A stretch of DNA of 64,000 nucleotides from Saccharicrinis sp050589685 (GTDB taxonomy: Bacteria > Bacteroidota > Bacteroidia > Bacteroidales > Marinilabiliaceae): positions 1 to 64,000 of the forward strand of contig NZ_JBNGOS010000005.1 of the NCBI RefSeq assembly GCF_050589685.1, in the 5' to 3' direction. Each line of letters begins with the position of its first letter. Within the stretch, counting starts at the first letter, position 1. Positions 60,018-64,000 of the stretch are shown here, piece after piece. The position numbers were made by a program, and so were the translations under genes. The notes under the pieces were generated by a model. The model was given only the letters and a program-made list of their open reading frames with translations. It was not told the origin of the DNA and ran no database searches.

Positions 60018-61148
60018 ATGATAAAACTTAGAATAGGAAGATTTCAGCAAATCATAACCATTTTTGTATGGGTATTGATATTTATCATCCCACTTATGTT
60101 TGGGGAACATAGAGATGGAATAATTAACTGGGATCACATTATTCGAATTTGGATTGAGTACGGAATTGTATTCTTGATATTCCTGATCAATAGAATGATA
60201 TTGTTGCCACACCTGTATTTTAAAAACAAACGTATTAAATATTTCATCTCCCTGGCGGCAATTTTTTTGGTGTTTGGATGCATTATGTATGTCCGCGAGG
60301 TGTATCTTCAATCCGATGAGCGGGAAAGGATTGAGTACGAAGATCCGCTAACTATGGAAAGATCGCACAGAGGTGTTGAAAGACCAGATATGCCAGGGTC
60401 AGCAAGGGCGATGGATGAACAGCGATTAATGAGGCCGCCTAGGGAATTTATTCCCCCATATGCCAATTTATTCATGCTAACAATACTGTTGTTAGGTTTC
60501 GATACTGGATTGAAGTTTTCAACCAAGTGGTTGGATTCGGAGCAAACCAAAATTAAATTGGAAAAAGAAAATGTGGAAAACAAGATGGCTTTTTTGCAGA
60601 ACCAAATCAGTCCGCATTTTTTCATGAATACACTTAATAATATTCATGCATTGGTGGATATTAGCACCGAGGAAGCCAAAGAAGCCATCATCAAATTGTC
60701 CCGAATGATGGGCTATATGCTCTATGAATCAAAAACAGACAAGGTGCCATTGAAAAAGGAAATGGAATTTATCACGAGTTATATTGAGCTGATGAAAATT
60801 CGTTTTACCGATGAAGTGGAAGTGGAGCTGGTTATCCCTGAAGTCTTACCGCCTGTCTCGATCCCGCCCTTACTGACGATATCATATATCGAAAATGCAT
60901 TTAAACATGGCATCAGTTATACAGAACCTAGCTTTGTGCGTATTTCTTTTTCCTTTGAAAAGGGTAGGATGACGTTTGATATTATTAATAAAGTGTATGA
61001 TAGAAAAACGGCCGATGCCAATTCTGGGGTCGGAGTGGAAAATGCCAGGAAAAGGTTAGAACTAATTTATGGTAAGAATTACAAGCTGGAAATCGGCAAA
61101 CTTCCAGACGATAAGCTGTTTGCCGTAAATTTAAACGTACCGTTATGA
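60018..61148 (+). CDS. LytS-type sensor histidine kinase (pair 2)
   Basis: I start at ATG 60018 (MIKLRIGRFQQII), because starting at 59916 would overlap the flavoprotein gene by 41 bp and add sequence not like the family. The 376-residue protein has four transmembrane helices. Between helices 3 and 4 is a long charged loop (about residues 95-145, ERSHRGVERPDMPGSARAM... RLMRPPREFIPP), rich in Arg and Pro, that faces outward. The kinase motif NQISPHFFMNTLNNIHALV has the phosphoacceptor His; the N box is YIENAFKHGISYTEP. It is a paralogue of the kinase at 13020-14069. It directly follows the flavoprotein gene and is coupled to the regulator gene. Confidence 0.9.
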   Translation: MIKLRIGRFQQIITIFVWVLIFIIPLMFGEHRDGIINWDHIIRIWIEYGIVFLIFLINRMILLPHLYFKNKRIKYFISLAAIFLVFGCIMYVREVYLQSDERERIEYEDPLTMERSHRGVERPDMPGSARAMDEQRLMRPPREFIPPYANLFMLTILLLGFDTGLKFSTKWLDSEQTKIKLEKENVENKMAFLQNQISPHFFMNTLNNIHALVDISTEEAKEAIIKLSRMMGYMLYESKTDKVPLKKEMEFITSYIELMKIRFTDEVEVELVIPEVLPPVSIPPLLTISYIENAFKHGISYTEPSFVRISFSFEKGRMTFDIINKVYDRKTADANSGVGVENARKRLELIYGKNYKLEIGKLPDDKLFAVNLNVPL

Positions 61149-61861
61149 TAACATGCATAGCCATTGATGACGAGCCTTTGGCGCTAAGGCAAATAGAAGG
61201 ATATATAAAGATGACTCCATACCTGGAGTTGCAGGGTAGTTTTACGAATGCCATAAAGGCAATGGAGTATATAAATGATAACGCCGTTGACTTGATGTTT
61301 GTGGATATAAATATGCCAGACCTGTCGGGGATGGATTTTGTGAAGGCTTTAAGTAATCCGCCAAAAGTGATATTTACAACAGCTTACCGCGAATATGCCG
61401 TTGAAGGATTTCAGGTAGATGCCGCAGATTATCTGGTAAAACCAATAGGGTATTCCGATTTTCTGAAATCGGCAGATAAAACCAGACAACGGTTTTTCGC
61501 AGATAAAAAAACGGCGGAAACGGTTCAAAATAACGAACAGTTTCTGTTCATCAAGTCGGAGTATAAAATTATCAGGATAAATTATAACGATATATTATAT
61601 GTAGAGGGCATGCGGGATTACGTCCGTATTCATCTCGACAACCAAAAGCCTGTGATGGCTTTGATGAGCATAAAGAAAATGCAGGAGCATTTGCCCGGGC
61701 AGGATTTTATGAGGGTACATCGCTCGTTTATCGTGAATCTGAAAAAAATTTCCACTATCGAGCGTAACCGCATTGTTTTTGATGGCAAAGTCTATATCCC
61801 CATCAGCGATCAGTACAAAGAACAATTCCAGGATTTTCTGGACAATAATTTTTTAAAGTAG
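61145..61861 (+). CDS. LytTR-family response regulator (pair 2)
   Basis: This 238-residue regulator overlaps the kinase gene by 4 bp (ATGA). The receiver has DDE, Asp in FVDINMPDLSG and Lys in LVKPIG. The LytTR domain (about 140-236) contains FIKSEYKIIRINYNDILYVEG and FMRVHRSFIVNLKKI. It is close to the regulator at 12314-13027 over its whole length. As the last gene of the ferredoxin, cytochrome, flavoprotein, kinase, regulator run, it probably controls this operon in response to redox state or electron acceptor. Confidence 0.92.
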   Translation: MITCIAIDDEPLALRQIEGYIKMTPYLELQGSFTNAIKAMEYINDNAVDLMFVDINMPDLSGMDFVKALSNPPKVIFTTAYREYAVEGFQVDAADYLVKPIGYSDFLKSADKTRQRFFADKKTAETVQNNEQFLFIKSEYKIIRINYNDILYVEGMRDYVRIHLDNQKPVMALMSIKKMQEHLPGQDFMRVHRSFIVNLKKISTIERNRIVFDGKVYIPISDQYKEQFQDFLDNNFLK

Positions 61862-61878
61862 ATCTCTATAATTAACTG

Positions 61879-61909
61879 GGTGACTATTGCGATAATGAAA
61901 ATAGTCACC
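61879..61909. terminator. Hairpin between converging genes
   Basis: A perfect 10-bp stem GGTGACTATT/AATAGTCACC with an 11-nt loop lies 17 bp after the regulator stop and 35 bp before the converging transporter stop. No T tract is present. Confidence 0.55.
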
Positions 61910-61944
61910 GGGTTACTTAATAATCTGTTTCCGCGCAAGGCCCG

Positions 61945-62388
61945 CTAATATTTCTGAATTAGAAAAATTCCTCCTAGCAAAAGCACTATCCCAATAATTT
62001 TTCCGGCAGTGATCTGTTGCACCGATATGCCAAAGAAACCAAAGTGGTCGATGATAGAGGCAGCTATTAACTGCCCTGCGATGGACGCTGCCAAAACTGT
62101 GGTCACCCCAATCTTAGGAATAAAAAAGATGACGGAAGAAACAAAGATGGCACCCAGGCATCCTCCAAGAAACAGGTAGATGGGAGCAGTTTTTATATGT
62201 CCCCAGTCCGGTACCTGTGTTTTAAACACTAAGTTAAGCCCCACCAAGGCAATCGTTCCTACCAAAAAGTTGACCAGCGCACCCTGTAACGGATGCTTCA
62301 AATAGGTGGTCAATTGCGTATTTATACTTCCTTGAACGGCCAAAAAACATCCTATAAACAAAACGATAAGCGTGTATATGTATTTCAC
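61945..62388 (-). CDS. DMT-type small transporter (YdcZ/DUF606 family)
   Basis: I take GTG 62388 as the start: it gives a 147-residue protein that begins at the first helix (VKYIYTLIVLFIGCFLAVQG), the usual family length. A Met at 62457 would add 23 residues without family likeness. It has five hydrophobic helices; INTQLTTYLKHPLQGALVNFLVGT and GQLIAASIIDHFGFFG are YdcZ hallmarks. These proteins are half-size relatives of drug/metabolite exporters and may work as dimers. The substrate is unknown. It is a lone minus-strand gene. Confidence 0.85.
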   Translation of the reverse strand: MKYIYTLIVLFIGCFLAVQGSINTQLTTYLKHPLQGALVNFLVGTIALVGLNLVFKTQVPDWGHIKTAPIYLFLGGCLGAIFVSSVIFFIPKIGVTTVLAASIAGQLIAASIIDHFGFFGISVQQITAGKIIGIVLLLGGIFLIQKY

Positions 62389-62635
62389 AATATGTAATTT
62401 TAGATTGTAAACACGAAGATAGATATTTGAGGTAAGCCTGCCAACACATTTTAGCATGACAAAGTGCGCACCATTCCCTGTTGAATAAATGTATAAAAAG
62501 TATCGGTTTTGACCTATTTGTAAGGGGTTACATTAAATTAACACGGAGGTGTTAATTTACAATTTCTTTGCGTTCAGTTTACGGTCGCTTTTTGTACGGC
62601 AATTATTTTTGTTGAAATAATTGTTGGATAAAATA

Positions 62636-63508
62636 ATGAGATCAAATCAAAAGAAGAATCCCAGGAAGATTGAGGCTGTTGTGATTTCCGATACACACCT
62701 AGGTACGCGTAGCTGCAAATCGAGAGAGTTATTAGGCTATCTGAAATCGGTTCAGCCGAAGACTTTATTGTTAAACGGAGATGTCATCGATATCTGGCAA
62801 TTTTCAAAATCTTATTTTCCAAAGCCACAGTTAAAAGTTGTCCGTCAAATTATTAAGATGATGGAACAGGGCACTAAAGTGTATTACATTATCGGTAATC
62901 ACGATGAGTCCTTGCGTCGCTTTGTGGGTGTTGATATTGGAAATTTGTCCATTGTAAATAAGGTGTTGTTAAATATGGACGGCAAGAAAAGCTGGATTTT
63001 TCATGGAGATGCTTTTGATGTGGTTATGCATCACTCCAAGTGGTTGGCTAAGTTGGGAGCTACTGGATATGCAATTCTTACTGCTATCAATAAAATGGTA
63101 AACGAATTATTAGCTTTGTTTGGTCAACGCCGCATTTCGTTGTCAAGGGATATCAAAAGGATGGTCAAAACCTCCAAAAAAACTGAGGTGACCACTCGTT
63201 TCGAGAAGACGGTGAGTGACCTGGCCATCAAAAAAAACTATCAATATGCCATATGTGGCCATATACACTGGCCGGCCAAAAAGGTTATTTCAAATGAGCA
63301 TGGGTCTGTCATGTATCTGAATTCGGGCGACTGGGTAGAGAACCTGACGGCACTTGAGTACTTCAATAAAGAATGGGAACTGGTGTATTATAATGATGAG
63401 GATGCTGCTGTAGCCGAAGAAGAAACGGGAAAGGTGAACGCAGATTATTTGTTGGGTTCAGATAAAATATTATTCAAGTCGATGTTTAGAGACGTTCTTA
63501 GCGATTAA
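62636..63508 (+). CDS. LpxH-like metallophosphoesterase
   Basis: ATG 62636 gives 290 residues. The calcineurin-type motifs are in order: ISDTHLGTRS (Asp, His), LNGDVIDIWQF, IIGNHDESL, FHGDAFD and CGHIHWPA. Together with the WQF and HxHxP details this fits the UDP-2,3-diacylglucosamine diphosphatase-like group, which removes UMP from a lipid A precursor. The C-terminal helical part (about 170-215, NKMVNELLALFGQRR) is longer than in E. coli LpxH, so the substrate may differ. The glycosyltransferase gene starts 21 bp after it, so they form an operon, probably for an envelope lipid or glycan. Confidence 0.85.
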   Translation: MRSNQKKNPRKIEAVVISDTHLGTRSCKSRELLGYLKSVQPKTLLLNGDVIDIWQFSKSYFPKPQLKVVRQIIKMMEQGTKVYYIIGNHDESLRRFVGVDIGNLSIVNKVLLNMDGKKSWIFHGDAFDVVMHHSKWLAKLGATGYAILTAINKMVNELLALFGQRRISLSRDIKRMVKTSKKTEVTTRFEKTVSDLAIKKNYQYAICGHIHWPAKKVISNEHGSVMYLNSGDWVENLTALEYFNKEWELVYYNDEDAAVAEEETGKVNADYLLGSDKILFKSMFRDVLSD

Positions 63509-63529
63509 CACAACCAAAGAACTTTTGAT

Positions 63530-64000
63530 ATGAAGATTTTATATGCCATACAAGGAACAGGTAATGGACATGTAGCTCGTGCGCTTGAGGTATTTCCTAT
63601 CTTAAAAAAATATGGTAAAGTCGATATTGCCTTAAGTGGAAACCAAAGTGATATCCAGCTTCCGTGGGAAATTAAGTATCGATTTCATGGCGCCAGCTTT
63701 ATTTTTGGAAAAAAAGGAGGGGTCGACTTTTTAAAGACATGCAGGAATATTAGTATCCCTAACCTAATAATGGAGATTTTAAAGGTCCCGGTACACGATT
63801 ACGACTTGGTGATCAATGATTTTGAACCCGTTGTTGCCTGGGCCTGTAAATTAAAGACTAAACACTGTATCGGGGTTTCGCACCAAGCGGCGGTATTGCA
63901 CAAGTTAGCTCCAAAACCTATGGTAAGGAGCTTGGTGGGCAGGTCTATACTGAAATATTATGCACCAACCCACCTTAATTACGGATTTCATTTTAAAAGT
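63530..64000 (+). CDS. Glycosyltransferase (partial, cut by the window edge)
   Basis: The first 157 residues of a larger protein. It opens MKILYAIQGTGNGHVARALE; the GTGNGHVAR motif resembles the N-terminal loop of GT-B glycosyltransferases such as MurG and the archaeal MJ1255-like group. VHDYDLVINDFEPVVAWACK and GVSHQAAVLH match the second half of that N-terminal domain. The C-terminal nucleotide-sugar domain lies beyond the window. It follows the LpxH-like gene by 21 bp and likely works with it on a surface lipid or glycan. Confidence 0.82.
   Translation, partial: MKILYAIQGTGNGHVARALEVFPILKKYGKVDIALSGNQSDIQLPWEIKYRFHGASFIFGKKGGVDFLKTCRNISIPNLIMEILKVPVHDYDLVINDFEPVVAWACKLKTKHCIGVSHQAAVLHKLAPKPMVRSLVGRSILKYYAPTHLNYGFHFKS

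Overview
The window looks like a chromosomal segment of a marine or anaerobic Bacteroidota, probably of the Marinilabiliales/Prolixibacteraceae type. The evidence is AT-rich intergenic DNA, -7 promoter boxes of the form TAnnTTTG, start sites with weak Shine-Dalgarno sequences, a type IX secretion C-terminal domain, a GldA-like ABC ATPase, the large Bacteroidota form of IspG, and a split methylmalonyl-CoA mutase. I see no rRNA, tRNA, phage, plasmid origin or CRISPR array.

Layout. 0.4-3 kb: a lipoprotein, an ECF sigma factor and its membrane/beta-barrel partner. 3-7 kb: a TylF-like methyltransferase, a patatin-BamA-like protein and pdxH. 7-16.3 kb, minus strand: the GldA-like ATPase, then an apparent sulfated-substrate locus. 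That locus holds a type I sulfatase fused to two Lcl domains and a T9SS tail, a deiodinase-like redoxin with EF-hands, a LytTR regulator and LytS kinase, a secreted Lcl protein and a secreted metallo-beta-lactamase-fold hydrolase. 16.3-17.2 kb: a non-coding stretch with a MITE-like repeat and a striking 21-bp-phased array of a GTAGCA core. 17.2-30.8 kb: housekeeping genes (ispG, asnS, rpoN, trxA, two rhomboid proteases, mutL). 31-34 kb: an S9 peptidase and a small PAS protein.

34.8-42.5 kb: a three-gene signalling operon made of a complete hybrid histidine kinase, a receiver-kinase protein whose ATPase domain has lost its motifs, and a large membrane PAS/GAF sensor with no output domain. 42.6-48 kb: an orphan secreted protein, then mutA and mutB separated by a frameshifted GxxExxY gene that lies between 26-bp inverted repeats. 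48-51 kb: an orphan leader peptide with two Trp codons and a terminator, then three related small helical proteins, two of them duplicated together with their upstream region, and a second copy of the MITE-like repeat.

51.3-56.8 kb: a five-gene operon of a VTC-type polyphosphate polymerase-like protein, a DUF4956 membrane protein, a DUF2490 outer-membrane protein, a CotH-like kinase lipoprotein and a DUF4353-like lipoprotein. 57.3-61.9 kb: a redox operon of a two-cluster ferredoxin, a membrane cytochrome b-like protein and a Tat-exported flavoprotein, run together with a second LytS/LytTR pair. 62-64 kb: a small DMT-type transporter, an LpxH-like phosphoesterase and the start of a glycosyltransferase that is cut by the window edge.

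Two themes recur. First, paralogous LytS/LytTR pairs sit directly downstream of exported-protein genes, as if each reports on its own envelope system. Second, several small dispersed repeats (a 177/200-bp element, a 70-nt palindrome and a 26-bp TIR element) populate the intergenic DNA. All functions are read from motifs and gene order; no database search was run.
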